A DNA stretch of 64,000 bases from Acetivibrio sp964564015 (GTDB taxonomy: Bacteria; Bacillota; Clostridia; Acetivibrionales; Acetivibrionaceae): the NCBI GenBank assembly GCA_964564015.1, contig CAZLZR010000013.1, positions 1 through 64,000 of the forward strand, given 5' to 3'. The stretch's first letter is position 1, and the number at the start of each line of letters is the position of its first letter. The notes beneath the pieces were generated by a model. The model had not been told where the DNA came from and made no database searches. It saw only the letters and a program-made list of their open reading frames with translations. Positions 1 through 8,500 of the stretch are shown here, in pieces. A program made the position numbers and the translations under genes.

Positions 1-1909
1 GAGCCGACGGGAATGTGGGTATGGGAGTGTCGAGGAAGCGAAGGCTATCTTGTAATGAGGTAGATAGGGATTAATATCCTAACGTGAAAGCGTGCAGACT
101 TCGACATGGTGCTTGATTACGAGATAGTTTGAAGAATTTCTGAAAGAAGGAAAGCAAATGAACGCATTAGCGTGTGCACCTACTGACAACCGAATATGTT
201 GGTCAAAGATATTATGGGACAAATGTACAGAAGCTGTTAAGAAACTTCAAATGCGCATCGTAAAGGCTCAAAAGGAAGGAAGATATAACAAGGTCAAATC
301 CTTGCAATGGTTAATAACACATTCATTTTACGCAAAGTTAATAGCAATAAAAAGAGTAACATCAAATAAAGGCAAGAATACCCCGGGAGTAGACAATATA
401 TTATGGGAAAGAGATAGTGATAAAGAGAAGGCAATAAAACTTCTGAACCGAAGAGGATATAAAGCCCTGCCACTAAGAAGGGTATACATACCAAAGAAAA
501 ACAGTAAAAAGAAAAGACCTTTAGGTATACCAGTAATGAAAGACAGGGCGATGCAGGCATTATATTTATTAGCATTAGATCCAGTTGCAGAGACAATATG
601 TGATAATAATGCATATGGATTCAGAATTGAAAGATCAACTGCCGATGCAATTGAAGAATTATTTATTATCTTAAGTCAAAAGAAATCAGCCAAATGGGTA
701 TTAGAGGGAGATATTAAAGGTTGTTTTGATAATATATCTCATGAATGGATGCTCAATAATATACCGACAGATAAAAGGATACTGGAGAAATGGTTAAAAG
801 CAGGTATAATATTTGAAGATGAATATTATGATACAGAAGCTGGAACACCGCAAGGTGGGGTAATTTCGCCATGTTTATGTAATCTAGCTCTAAATGGAAT
901 TGAGGAGATTCTTTTATCTAAATTCAAAGTAAGGCAGGTAAATTGGAAAAGCTTTCATCCAAAAGTTCGAATAGTAAAATATGCAGATGACTTTATAATA
1001 ACTGGACACAGTAAAGAGTTACTGGAAGAAGAGGTAATGCCTGTTCTAAAGGAATTCTTCGAAGAACGAGGTTTGGAATTATCAAAAGAAAAGACTTTAA
1101 TAACCCATATAAATGATGGATTTGATTTTTTAGGTAAGAATGTACGTAAATATGCAGAAAAGCTTCTGATTAAGCCGTCTAAGCCAAACATAAAAGCATT
1201 TCTATCGAGTATAAGAGGGACCATTGAAAAGAATAAGATGGTTAAACAGGAAGACTTAATTAGGCAGCTCAATCCTAAAATACAAGGATGGGCAAATTAT
1301 CACAGGCATAAAGCATCTAAGGAGGCATTTGGTTATGTTGATAATCAGATATTTCTTAAACTGTGGCAGTGGTGTTGTAGGAGAAATCCAAAGAAGGGCA
1401 AGAAGTGGATTAAGAATAGATATTTCCATAGTATAGAGACAAGAAACTGGGTATTTGCAGCAAAAACTGACAAAGAGTTGGTTAAGTTAAAAAGAGCTTC
1501 TGATACTAAAATATTAAGACACGTTAAAATAAGGAAAGAAGCAAACCCCTATGATTCAGAATGGAAATCATATTTTGAAGAAAGGGAAGGCTACAAACTC
1601 TCTGAAAGTATGAGCGGAAGAAATGCATTAAGAAGAATGTGGAACAGACAAAGAGGATTATGCCCAATATGTGGCGAAAGAGTAGTTGAAAAAGGGACGT
1701 GGAGAATGCATCAGGACGAGCAAGCAAACAAGAAATACATAGTGCATTCAAAATGTCATAATAGCTTACATGGTTATATACAAAACCCAATTGAGTTGGC
1801 TTACTTATAGAGTTAAGTAAGTTTACAAGTGCTTGAGCCGTGTGAGGGGAAACTTTCACGCACGGTTCTTAGGGGGGAAGGGGGTTGTAAAACCTCTGAC
1901 CTACCCGAC
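1..1909 (+). mobile_element. Group II intron 1 (5' end outside window)
   Basis: The window opens inside the 5' structured part of a group II intron, which encodes a reverse transcriptase/maturase at 158-1810. Directly after that gene lies a textbook domain V (1835-1870), a 36-nt hairpin starting GAGCCG and ending CGGTTCTT with a GAAA-type loop. A G-rich domain VI hairpin follows with an A in its 3' arm. The 3' splice end is inferred near ..CTACCCGAC at about 1909. The ORF is intact, so this copy may still be mobile. Its 5' boundary and exon binding sites cannot be judged because they lie upstream. Confidence 0.9.
158..1810 (+). CDS. ltrA: Group II intron reverse transcriptase/maturase (LtrA type) with HNH endonuclease
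   Basis: This multifunctional intron-encoded protein reverse-transcribes the intron RNA, helps it splice and nicks target DNA. The order along the 550 residues is an N-terminal RT-0 region, the fingers/palm with 'TPQGGVISP' near residue 228 and the catalytic YADD at residues 275-278, a maturase X domain around 'GWANYHR' (about residue 380), and a C-terminal HNH/zinc module with CxxC at 502-505, a following histidine, then a further Cys and His. Its length is normal for the family and no catalytic residue is missing. A GAAGG-rich ribosome site precedes the ATG. The gene lies entirely inside the intron. I am sure of the family; activity is inferred. Confidence 0.95.
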   Translation: MNALACAPTDNRICWSKILWDKCTEAVKKLQMRIVKAQKEGRYNKVKSLQWLITHSFYAKLIAIKRVTSNKGKNTPGVDNILWERDSDKEKAIKLLNRRGYKALPLRRVYIPKKNSKKKRPLGIPVMKDRAMQALYLLALDPVAETICDNNAYGFRIERSTADAIEELFIILSQKKSAKWVLEGDIKGCFDNISHEWMLNNIPTDKRILEKWLKAGIIFEDEYYDTEAGTPQGGVISPCLCNLALNGIEEILLSKFKVRQVNWKSFHPKVRIVKYADDFIITGHSKELLEEEVMPVLKEFFEERGLELSKEKTLITHINDGFDFLGKNVRKYAEKLLIKPSKPNIKAFLSSIRGTIEKNKMVKQEDLIRQLNPKIQGWANYHRHKASKEAFGYVDNQIFLKLWQWCCRRNPKKGKKWIKNRYFHSIETRNWVFAAKTDKELVKLKRASDTKILRHVKIRKEANPYDSEWKSYFEEREGYKLSESMSGRNALRRMWNRQRGLCPICGERVVEKGTWRMHQDEQANKKYIVHSKCHNSLHGYIQNPIELAYL

Positions 1910-1962
1910 ATATATGAAAACCGGGTGCAAAGACAGCGACATCCTTGTCGCTGATTTGTCAA

Positions 1963-1982
1963 GGTAGGGCTTCGAAGATTTA
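1963..1982 (+). repeat. Spacer motif family GGTAAGCCTYYGGAGATTTA (7 degenerate copies)
   Basis: A 20-bp degenerate motif recurs just upstream of small genes in the accessory region. I see copies at 1963-1982, 3092-3111, 5616-5635, 10026-10044, 13867-13886, 14445-14464 and 17189-17208. Its most constant parts are a GYCT/GCCT block followed by GGAGAT or GAAGAT and T-rich sequence. The 1963 copy is preceded by a perfect 7-bp hairpin (CAGCGAC/GTCGCTG at 1934-1953). Most copies lie 40-115 bp before the next start codon. Function is unknown; it could be part of a recombination site or a transcription signal. Confidence 0.5.
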
Positions 1983-2053
1983 TTTCAAATTTGTTTTGAA
2001 TTGAAAAGTAGAAATTGTTAATTTAAAAGTTAGAATAGGGGGATTTGATATTT

Positions 2054-2755
2054 ATGTGTACTAGCTTTATTCATAGAGGGCAAGATACGATTATTGGAAT
2101 GAATTTTGATAACAATGGAATGAAATACACCATAGATACTAAAAAAACTAACTGGTTTACTGTACTTGTTGATGGTGGACGGGGTAAATACCCATCATTT
2201 GGAGTAGATTACTGTGGAAGGTTTTTCAATAATCTTTTAGTAAATTCAAATGGTAAAGGCTTATACAGAAGACCAAGTAAAAAAGTTACTCATACAACTA
2301 AGCTTATAACAGATATTCTAAATGAGTTTATTCATCCTGAGAATTTGGGTGAGTATTTAACAAATATTGAAGTTGTTAATACACCAGACTGGAGTAGTCA
2401 TAACATGATATGTGATTCTAATTCAAATGTTTGGGTAGTAGAGCCTGGGCGTGGAAATATAAACAATCTATCAAACTCCTCACCATTTTTTGTTATGACG
2501 AATTTTTCTTTGTGGGACTATTTATATGAAAATATTGAATGTGATTGTAACCGATTCAAAGCTGTTTCAAGTGCTTTAACAAAAGCAAATCAAGTAGATA
2601 TTGAAACAGCGTTTAGCATACTTGATTCTGTAAGTCAACGAAATGGTGAATGGGTTACAGCATTTTCAATGGTGTATTCAAAAAACTTACGTAAAGTATA
2701 TTACTGTTTTAATGGTAATTTTAGTGAGAGGCTTGAATATAAGTTTCCTGTGTAG
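2054..2755 (+). CDS. Ntn-hydrolase of the choloylglycine/linear-amide hydrolase type
   Basis: The protein begins Met-Cys-Thr-Ser-Phe, the signature of Ntn hydrolases in which removal of Met exposes Cys2 as the nucleophile. It is followed by the 'G-NFD' strand typical of choloylglycine hydrolase/penicillin V acylase-like enzymes that cleave linear C-N amide bonds. I chose the ATG at 2054 rather than the in-frame TTG at 2045 because only this start places Cys at position 2 and because a GGGGGA ribosome site lies about 11 nt upstream. At 233 residues it is shorter than bile-salt hydrolases (about 320), so the substrate is unknown. It has no signal peptide. It is a stand-alone gene after intron 1. 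Confidence 0.65.
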   Translation: MCTSFIHRGQDTIIGMNFDNNGMKYTIDTKKTNWFTVLVDGGRGKYPSFGVDYCGRFFNNLLVNSNGKGLYRRPSKKVTHTTKLITDILNEFIHPENLGEYLTNIEVVNTPDWSSHNMICDSNSNVWVVEPGRGNINNLSNSSPFFVMTNFSLWDYLYENIECDCNRFKAVSSALTKANQVDIETAFSILDSVSQRNGEWVTAFSMVYSKNLRKVYYCFNGNFSERLEYKFPV

Positions 2756-3141
2756 TAAATTGCCATAATTACTAATACACAATATTTTAATAAAATGTAG
2801 CATTGAAGATGGTGAGGGTTAATTTAAGGTGCCACATCCGTGCGGCTCTGGCTTCGCGGGTCCGCCGCACATCAGAGAACAATGGATGGCTGTAAAGGTG
2901 CGTTATAGAAAAATCATGTAGAAAATTCTCTGGAGAGCGAGCATGAAGTATACCGCACCACATTCCATCGTCGGGCAGACAAGCTGCCGCTTACGGGTAT
3001 TTCTAATGGGTCCGACTCTGGAACGTCAGCCATCCGAGACGTTAGGCGAAATGAACCGAAAATCAAGCACATCCATATGCTTAGTTTAGAGGGAAAGTCT
3101 TTGGAGTATTTTTTGATACTAAAGAAATGGGGTGTTATAAT
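2756..3141. other. Non-coding spacer with hairpins and shared motifs
   Basis: This 386-bp spacer holds no ORF I believe. It contains a GC-rich hairpin (GTGCGGC and GCCGCAC, around 2837-2870), the motif CTTACGGGT at 2990-2998, a short inverted repeat (AACGTC/GACGTT) inside the 22-bp motif at 3024-3045 that ends in GTTAGGC, and a copy of the GGTAAGCCT-type motif at 3092-3111. GTTAGGC fits the GTTRRRY core of integron attC sites, but I could not find a convincing partner half-site. Confidence 0.6.
3024..3045 (+). repeat. 22-bp motif CGTCRGYCATSCGAGACG.. (copy 1; copy 2 at 6151-6172)
   Basis: CGTC-A-G-C-CAT-C-CGAGACGTTAG here matches 19 of 22 positions at 6151-6172. The second copy is interrupted immediately afterwards by a group II intron 5' end. 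Upstream of the second copy, CTAACGCC gives an inverted partner to CGTTAG, so that site can fold into a stem. The two lie in spacers after unrelated genes, which argues for a shared site rather than a shared gene. Confidence 0.6.
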
Positions 3142-3573
3142 ATGACAATGGATGAAATTAAAAGTATTTTGGATACCATATTGGATAAAGTACAATGTTT
3201 ATATGACGTTCCAAATGAAGAAGATTGGGCTCATTTGAGTAAAAAATTCAATTGTATGTTTGATGAAGATTTTAAAAACTTTATTCAGTTGATGTCAGAG
3301 TATGAATTTCCAGGAGATTTATTCAATGTGTCATCAGGTAAAACAAATGGAAACGATAATATATCATTTGTGTATGACTATGAGATAAGAAGTGGTAAGT
3401 GGAATCCTGAATTTATACCTTTTTATGGTATTGGAAACGGAGATTATTTTTGTATAAGTGCAGAAAAAAATCCTAATTCGCCAGTATATTATTTTTTTCA
3501 TGAGGATTGCCGTTTTGAGTGTTATTCTAATAGTTTTGAAGAGTGGATAAAAGGGCTTCCCGACTTTCTATGA
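3142..3573 (+). CDS. SUKH (SMI1/KNR4-type) family protein
   Basis: This 143-residue acidic protein has the pattern of SUKH-superfamily proteins: an N-terminal helical part, a central 'IPFYGIGNGDYFCI' strand-turn near residue 95, then aromatic strands and a terminal 'SFEEWIKGL' helix. Family members are often immunity proteins against contact-dependent or polymorphic toxins. No toxin gene adjoins it, so this role is only an inference. I prefer the ATG at 3142 over the one at 3127 because GGGGTG sits 8 nt before it. It is a single gene flanked by long spacers. Confidence 0.7.
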   Translation: MTMDEIKSILDTILDKVQCLYDVPNEEDWAHLSKKFNCMFDEDFKNFIQLMSEYEFPGDLFNVSSGKTNGNDNISFVYDYEIRSGKWNPEFIPFYGIGNGDYFCISAEKNPNSPVYYFFHEDCRFECYSNSFEEWIKGLPDFL

Positions 3574-4086
3574 TAATTAGAAAACATCAAGGTTATTTAA
3601 GGGAGTCCCATCCGTGGGTACGCCTTGTTGGGCTATAACCCCCGTGTAACAATCGGGAATAAAGCCTTCGGGCAATTTATATAGAAATTGTACCAAACTG
3701 TTTCGTCAAATTCAAGGGGTGAAATTCCCCTTGCTGCTTAGAGTTAACATCGCTAATACCACCTGATAAGTGGGAGATGTGGCAAGTACTAATCCTCTAC
3801 TATGCGTCTTAAACCTGCCAGTTTAAGGGGGATAAAGTGTAGTGAAGTCGTAACCTGAAAAGCCTAAACCTCTCAATAATAAGGATAGACGAAATGGAAC
3901 AAGGGATGCAACAATAACTGGAGCATGGCAGTTGCAAAGAAGGTATTTGTTGTACACAGGTATCGTAGTAGTCTGAGAACGGGAAAGCCGTTTACATGGC
4001 GAAGGGTACCAGACAGGCTGATTACAGATTAAAACGAAGTGAAGTCTAACTCCCTGAAATACGGGTTGTGAGCCATAGCGAAGACT

Positions 4087-5451
4087 ATGAACATTAAGCA
4101 CAGCTTCACGAGCGAACAGGAATTAAAGGACACTCTTGATTTCATTTATGAGAAAAGTAAAACAGGAAAAGGTTTTAACGGAATATCCGAAGCTGCATTT
4201 AACGAAGTAACAATAATTGCAGCAATACACAATATAAAAAGCAACAAAGGAGCAAACACTCCAGGTATAGATGGTAGCAGGATGGATAAATACCTGCAAA
4301 TGGACAAAAACAGACTGATAGGATTGATACAAAAATCAATTAAGGACTACAAACCGAAACCTGTCAGAAGGACATACATAAAGAAGGCAAACGGCAAACT
4401 AAGACCGTTAGGAATTACAACTGTTATTGATAAGATAATTCAAGAGTGCATAAAAATAATAATCGAACCAATATGCGAAGCAAAATTCTATCCTCAAAAC
4501 TTTGGATTCAGACCATACAGAGCAACAAATCATGCAATGACATTTGCAAAAACACTCATAAATTTCAATACACCACAAAAACCTGTAATAGCCATAGAAG
4601 GAGACATAGAAGGATACTTTGGAAACATTAATCATAGGATACTTCTAAGAAAGCTATACAGGAAAGGTGTAAATGATAAAAAAATTATTGAAATGATTAA
4701 GAAAATGCTAATTACCGGTTATGTATACGATAAAGAGAAGTTCCAAACAGAAAAAGGGACAGTCCAAGGCTGGTCGTTCCGCTTTGCTTCACTGCTCGCC
4801 CAAGCATTCCGGGCGGCTGCATATCACCACTACTTGCAAATGTATACCTAAATGATTTTGATTGGACAATTGGAAGAATGTATCATTATCCAAAATCAAA
4901 ACATAAAAAGAGGGCTACGCCAGAAGAACCCTGAAAAGGAAGGGTGTGGTTCCAAAGTATTTAATACGTTATTGCGACGATTGGTTGATAATGACCACGA
5001 TGATAAATGAAGCAACTCGGATATTGAAATTCTTGCAAAAATACTACAAATATCGGTTGAAATTAAACCTTTCCAAAGAAAAGACATAGAGAAAAATGGG
5101 ACAAAGGAGCCACCACTCGCCCGCCCTCCAATTTATGAGGATGTAGAACTGTTCAAATGTGATGAAAAGAGTTTAAATAATTTTGAGTATTACATGAACA
5201 GAGAATACGCCTACAATAGAGATAGGGGGAGATGCAAAATTTGCGGGGAAAATCTGAAAAGCAACTATAGGCATTGTCAAAGAATTGACAGAACATTACC
5301 CCTTGATAAAATAAACAAGGTTCCAAATTTAGCTTGGTTTTGTTATAATTGTCTAAAGATAGTACAAAGTGGACAAGTACCACAAGGAATAAACTCAAAA
5401 ATGAAATTGAAGATTCTTAAATACCATAAAAAGCTTAAAGTTTTAAACTGA
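4087..5451 (+). pseudogene. Broken group II intron reverse transcriptase/maturase
   Basis: The first 254 codons read as an intact RT N-terminus: 'NKGANTPGIDG', 'RPLGI', the 'GDIEGYFGNI' palm strand and 'GT-QG'. The frame is then broken by a 44-bp GC-rich insertion at 4771-4814. Deleting it in thought restores G-G-C-I-S-P-L-L-A-N-V-Y. Further shifts follow near 4930 and a TAG near 5089. The YCDD catalytic box is still visible at 4970-4981, and a zinc-finger/HNH tail (CKICG ... C.NC) is readable at about 5194-5400. Splicing would need a helper maturase in trans. I am confident it is inactive. Confidence 0.9.
4771..4814 (+). repeat. 44-bp GC-rich insertion in the reverse transcriptase gene
   Basis: The insert begins TGGTCGTTCCGCTTTGC and ends CATTCCGGGC. 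It interrupts the codon pair encoding the conserved Gly-Gly of RT motif 4. A close copy (about 40 of 46 positions with the flanking GGC) lies at 12342-12387 between two unrelated genes. The element is therefore dispersed and able to land in genes. No transposase is near either copy. Confidence 0.75.
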
Positions 5452-5685
5452 AGCATCCTGCTATCGTGAGGTAGCAGGAAGTCGAAAGCCGAGGAAGGCA
5501 AGTAGGTTGGTTTGTTGGAAAGCCGGATGAATCGAAAGGTTCCTGTCCGGTTTGGAGCCGGGGAAAAGCTGGCGATCACTTCAAAGCCTTACCTATGGCT
5601 ATGCGGATATTTTGAGGTAAGCCTTTGGAGTATATGAGTATTCATAGATGGGGTACAAAGATATGTATTAAGGAGGGGATTTGAC

Positions 5686-6078
5686 ATGGCGACTGTTGTA
5701 ATGCATAAAGAGACTGGAAAACACTATATTTTGATTGGTGTAAGCTATTCATACTTTAAGGATTCAAGGCCGGGTATTTTAGGAGGGAATTTATTTCCAT
5801 ATGAGGAAGAAGGGGAATTTGATGTAGTGGCTGTATGTGGTGATAAAGGAAAGATTGAATGGATACAAACAAAAGAACTAAGTGTAATAGAAGTTGATAA
5901 TGAGAAGCCAAATGATATTTTGAAAAGATTTATATGTGAAGATAGAAGTAGATGTGGTACTGATTCCAATAGCAATGATAATGAAATGTGTCCGGGTTGC
6001 GGTCAAAGTATTACTGGACGGGATAAGGAGTGTTCCAGTTGTGGGTTGACCCTAATTTTAGATGATAAAGAAGAGTAA
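5686..6078 (+). CDS. Hypothetical protein with C-terminal zinc ribbon
   Basis: This 130-residue protein has an N-terminal beta-rich part (about residues 1-75, 'KHYILIGVSYSYF') and a C-terminal zinc ribbon at about 102-120 (CPGCG then CSSCG). I do not recognise the N-terminal domain. The start is well supported by AAGGAGGGG upstream of the ATG at 5686. It has no signal peptide or membrane segment, so it is cytoplasmic. It is preceded by a copy of the GGTAAGCCT motif (5616-5635) and followed by an intron-interrupted spacer, so it looks like another single-gene unit. Confidence 0.65.
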   Translation: MATVVMHKETGKHYILIGVSYSYFKDSRPGILGGNLFPYEEEGEFDVVAVCGDKGKIEWIQTKELSVIEVDNEKPNDILKRFICEDRSRCGTDSNSNDNEMCPGCGQSITGRDKECSSCGLTLILDDKEE

Positions 6079-6399
6079 AGAATACTTACAAAGACATATA
6101 AAAGGCTGGGGGAGGAAAAGCACTATTATTGTTGCTAACGCCCGTGTCGGCGTCGGTCATGCGAGACGTTAGTGCGCCAAGCAAGGCTTGGCATCATTTT
6201 GCAGGGTGAGAGTCCCAGCTTGTAAGACATAAGACTAATAAAGAAATGGCTAATAGCAGGAATACTAAACGCAAATGGAATTGATAAGATAACAAGTAAA
6301 TACGAATCGTCCGTTGAGTATCTATTTATAGGAAATGAGTTAAGCGTCAAGATAGGCATAAGTACAGAACAAAAGATTTCTATAAGGTGGTTAGGTAGG
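6079..6399. other. Spacer with palindromic site and group II intron 5' fragment
   Basis: The spacer begins with CTAACGCCCG...CGAGACGTTAG (6135-6172), an imperfect inverted repeat and the second copy of the 22-bp motif. At 6172 GTGCGCC starts a typical group II intron 5' end, with the AAGCAAGGCTTGG stem and the GCAGGGTGAGAGTCCC segment. I lose the intron similarity somewhere before 6390. No reverse transcriptase, domain V or domain VI follows, so only a 5' fragment remains. Confidence 0.65.
6172..6300 (+). mobile_element. Group II intron 5' fragment (different intron type)
   Basis: GTGCGCC at 6172 followed by AAGCAAGGCTTGG and CAGGGTGAGAGTCCC is the usual start of domain I in many bacterial group II introns. 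The sequence differs from introns 1 and 2. The right boundary is uncertain. It joins directly onto a CGAGACGTTA site. Confidence 0.6.
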
Positions 6400-6825
6400 A
6401 TGAGAAGATATGGTTTGTATTTTAGCACTACTTTATGGGGAGAATTTGATTTTTGGCGCATATTAGTTTTCAATTTTCTTGAGTATGCAGATTGCATAAG
6501 AATAGATTGTTGGAATGAAGAGCAAGACATAATCAATGATATTGCACCATTAAGTTATGATATTGATAATAAAACTTATGAGGGAATGACAATTTTAAAA
6601 TTCTGTAAAAATGAAAAGGTTATAGAAAAAATTGTCGATAATGCATTTAATGAAAATAGAAAAGTGAAATGGTTTTCTTTATTTTTGCAAAGTGATGATG
6701 AAATATTTTTTTCTTCAGAACATTACGGTAGTGAATTTTCAATTACCGGAATATCGAAGGAAGAATTAAAATGGGTTAGATATGTTGTTCCTAAAAGTTT
6801 TAGTTTTCATTCATGGTCAATGTGA
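6400..6825 (+). CDS. Hypothetical protein
   Basis: This is a 141-residue acidic, aromatic-rich protein without signal peptide, membrane segments or a motif I can name. It contains 'DCWNEEQDIINDI' near residue 40 and ends 'FSFHSWSM'. A modest ribosome site (AGGTGG, 11 nt upstream) supports the ATG at 6400. It lies just downstream of an intron fragment, so its natural promoter may have been displaced. Size and composition resemble the immunity-like proteins common in such regions, but no function can be assigned. Confidence 0.5.
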   Translation: MRRYGLYFSTTLWGEFDFWRILVFNFLEYADCIRIDCWNEEQDIINDIAPLSYDIDNKTYEGMTILKFCKNEKVIEKIVDNAFNENRKVKWFSLFLQSDDEIFFSSEHYGSEFSITGISKEELKWVRYVVPKSFSFHSWSM

Positions 6826-7069
6826 GTTTAGTAATTTTAAAATACTTTAAAATCAGGAAAGAGATAAAAAGGGACTGGCGTCCGGTCAGTCTCTGATCAG
6901 GTGGGACGACCAACAGCACCTAACAATAGGTATTCGCGAGGGTGCGAGCCAAATAAAGAATGAAGTCAGGTTTGCGAGGGTCATTCATTGTTGTGTGCCG
7001 CACCGTAGCCTGAATAAACTAAACCAAGGAATCTTGTAAGCGTCAAATACGATGTGTCTTTTTTAGGAA

Positions 7070-7259
7070 CCATTGCGGCACATGTACCGACCGGATCAAG
7101 GGGCTTGTGGTTGAAGGTGACGGCACATGCCTGATCTACAAATGTCTTACCACTGGCAACCGGTTTCAGTGGACAAGGACAACTGATGAAGCCAGGGGGA
7201 TTTCTCCAGAACGGTACAGTCGGCTGATGGGTGGCTTTACATTGGAAATTCGAGTTTAG
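7070..7259 (+). pseudogene. IS66-family TnpB (Orf2) remnant
   Basis: Reading from about 7070 to the TAG at 7257-7259 gives a continuous C-terminal fragment: 'DRIKGLVVEGDG', 'CLIYKCL', 'FQWTR' and 'ARGISPERYSRLMGGF'. It matches the usual C-terminus of the small IS66 accessory protein TnpB ('RIK-L-WDGDGFWLYYKRL...ISPEQ...LL-G'). The rest of the element, including the TnpC transposase, is missing. The GC content is higher than its surroundings, as expected for a foreign relic. The upstream part of the spacer (6826-7069) holds small hairpins and ACCTAAC at 6918-6924. Confidence 0.6.
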
Positions 7260-7279
7260 TGGAGCTTGAAAAATAAAAT

Positions 7280-7300
7280 GGGCTTCCGTTAAGGAAGCCC
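7280..7300. terminator. Intrinsic terminator hairpin
   Basis: GGGCTTCC and GGAAGCCC form a perfect 8-bp stem around a 5-nt loop. On the minus strand the hairpin is followed by ATTTTATTTTT, so it probably terminates the minus-strand dockerin pseudogene that ends at 7330. Confidence 0.8.
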
Positions 7301-7329
7301 TAAGTATATATTATCTAATCTCAGCATAA

Positions 7330-8040
7330 TCAAAACATTTCATTGTTGATTAATAATTTGAGGTTAACACAATCAAGAATATTAATGGTGTTGTCACCAT
7401 TAATGTCAGCAAGAACATTGTCTGTCCCAGGGAGAGGAGCTGAATTAAGCAAATAATCTTGGAGAAGTTCAACATCGGCATTATTAAGCTTTTCGTCCAT
7501 ATTTACATCACCTAAAGAATAATTGCAGGTAGGCAATGTAGATGGTATGGTATAAGTGAATCTATATGGTGGTTTCCGAATTTCCCATTTATCATGACCA
7601 GATTCGCACTTTTTTATATCAGCATCAGATTTAAGATAGTGATCAGAATCTCTAGGAGAATCACTATGGGTAGAATCCAAATGGAAATAATGATTGCCTA
7701 ATTTCACTATTGTCCACCCATGACTACTGCTTGAAAGATAATAAGCTTCTATTCCGACTTCACGAAGGAGAAGAGTAAGTGCTCTTGCGTATCCGTCGCA
7801 TACAGTTTTATCATTTAGGAAAACAGAAGAATCTACATGGTTTTTTTTACTAGGGTCAGGTTTCCCATCTTCAGTAAATGCATAGTCAACTTTGTTGCAA
7901 ACCCGGTTGTGAAGCTTTCTGATTTTTTGTGCATCTGTGATGCAGTTTGCTGTCTCTGTTGTTGCGATATAATGTATTTCAGCTGTTAAATATTCATCGA
8001 AAAATTTGAATTTCTCATCCGATAAGGATGAATCAAATTT
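7330..8040 (-). pseudogene. Transglutaminase-like protein with C-terminal dockerin, 5' truncated
   Basis: An open frame of 236 codons on the minus strand has no usable start codon before the internal Met at 7707 and is preceded directly by TAA (8041-8043). The N-terminal two thirds looks like a transglutaminase-type cysteine peptidase core: 'TVCDGYARALTLLLREVGI' with the candidate Cys, 'SSHGW' with His, and 'HYFHLD' with Asp. The last 60 residues form a two-repeat dockerin ('GDVNMDEKLNNADVELL', 'ADINGDNTINILDCVNL'), which differs from the SIDFG dockerins elsewhere in this window. The missing 5' part, probably with a signal peptide, makes it a likely dead gene. Confidence 0.65.
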
Positions 8041-8500
8041 TTATAAATATATCATAATCATCTAATACTTTCAAGCACGTAGAAAAAATGTTATGGAAGG
8101 AGAAGGTCTGGCTGAAAAGTCAAGATAAGAGCTTCAAAGACACTCGTATCACTTTACGTACCGTTTGGTATACGGTAGTTTAATAAGGATTAACGTACTT
8201 TAAGATATCTTTCTGTTATTGTTTAGAAAACATTGTTTCTTCAGGAGTTTCGGATTTACATCCATTATGCATGGGAAAGGTAAAGTGCTTTGTGCCGATG
8301 AATTTTGTCTAAATTGAAGCAAAAAGCTTTTTTGTATATAATTATACATATTGTAATTTAAGATATAGTAAGTCATGATGGGATAATGTGGTATTTAAAA
8401 AATGAACTTTTATCTAATGGGTTTGATGGACCCAATTTTACAAAATCAAAGAATGGCTATCTTTATACTTTTGATAAAAATATGGAGGGAGTGATTTTCT
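8041..8500. other. Spacer with short coding relic
   Basis: Nothing strongly annotatable lies here. TACCGT...ACGGTA gives a weak hairpin near 8158-8176. A 43-codon ORF at 8386-8517 ('MWYLKNELLSNGFDGPNF...') runs into the next gene's start. It has protein-like composition and may be the remains of a displaced gene, but I do not recognise it. Confidence 0.4.

Larger units (their letters stand above)
3618..5587 (+). mobile_element. Group II intron 2, degenerate
   Basis: The 5' end is set at GTACGCC (3618) because a second copy of the same 5' sequence starts at 10616 behind different flanking DNA. Domain V is at 5520-5553 (AAGCCGG...CCGGTTT with a GAAA loop). Domain VI follows, and the 3' end is somewhere between 5583 and 5596. 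The encoded reverse transcriptase is broken (4087-5451). The flanks ATCCG (left) and CGGAT (right) could pair once the intron is removed, so it seems to have entered a small hairpin in the spacer. Confidence 0.8.

Noticed and set aside
5194..5451. Stand-alone zinc-finger/HNH gene
   Set aside because: It is the C-terminal module of the broken intron-2 reverse transcriptase, read after frameshifts, not a separate gene.
6826..6930. Complete attC site around ACCTAAC at 6918
   Set aside because: No matching GTTRRRY half with a complementary stem could be found downstream.
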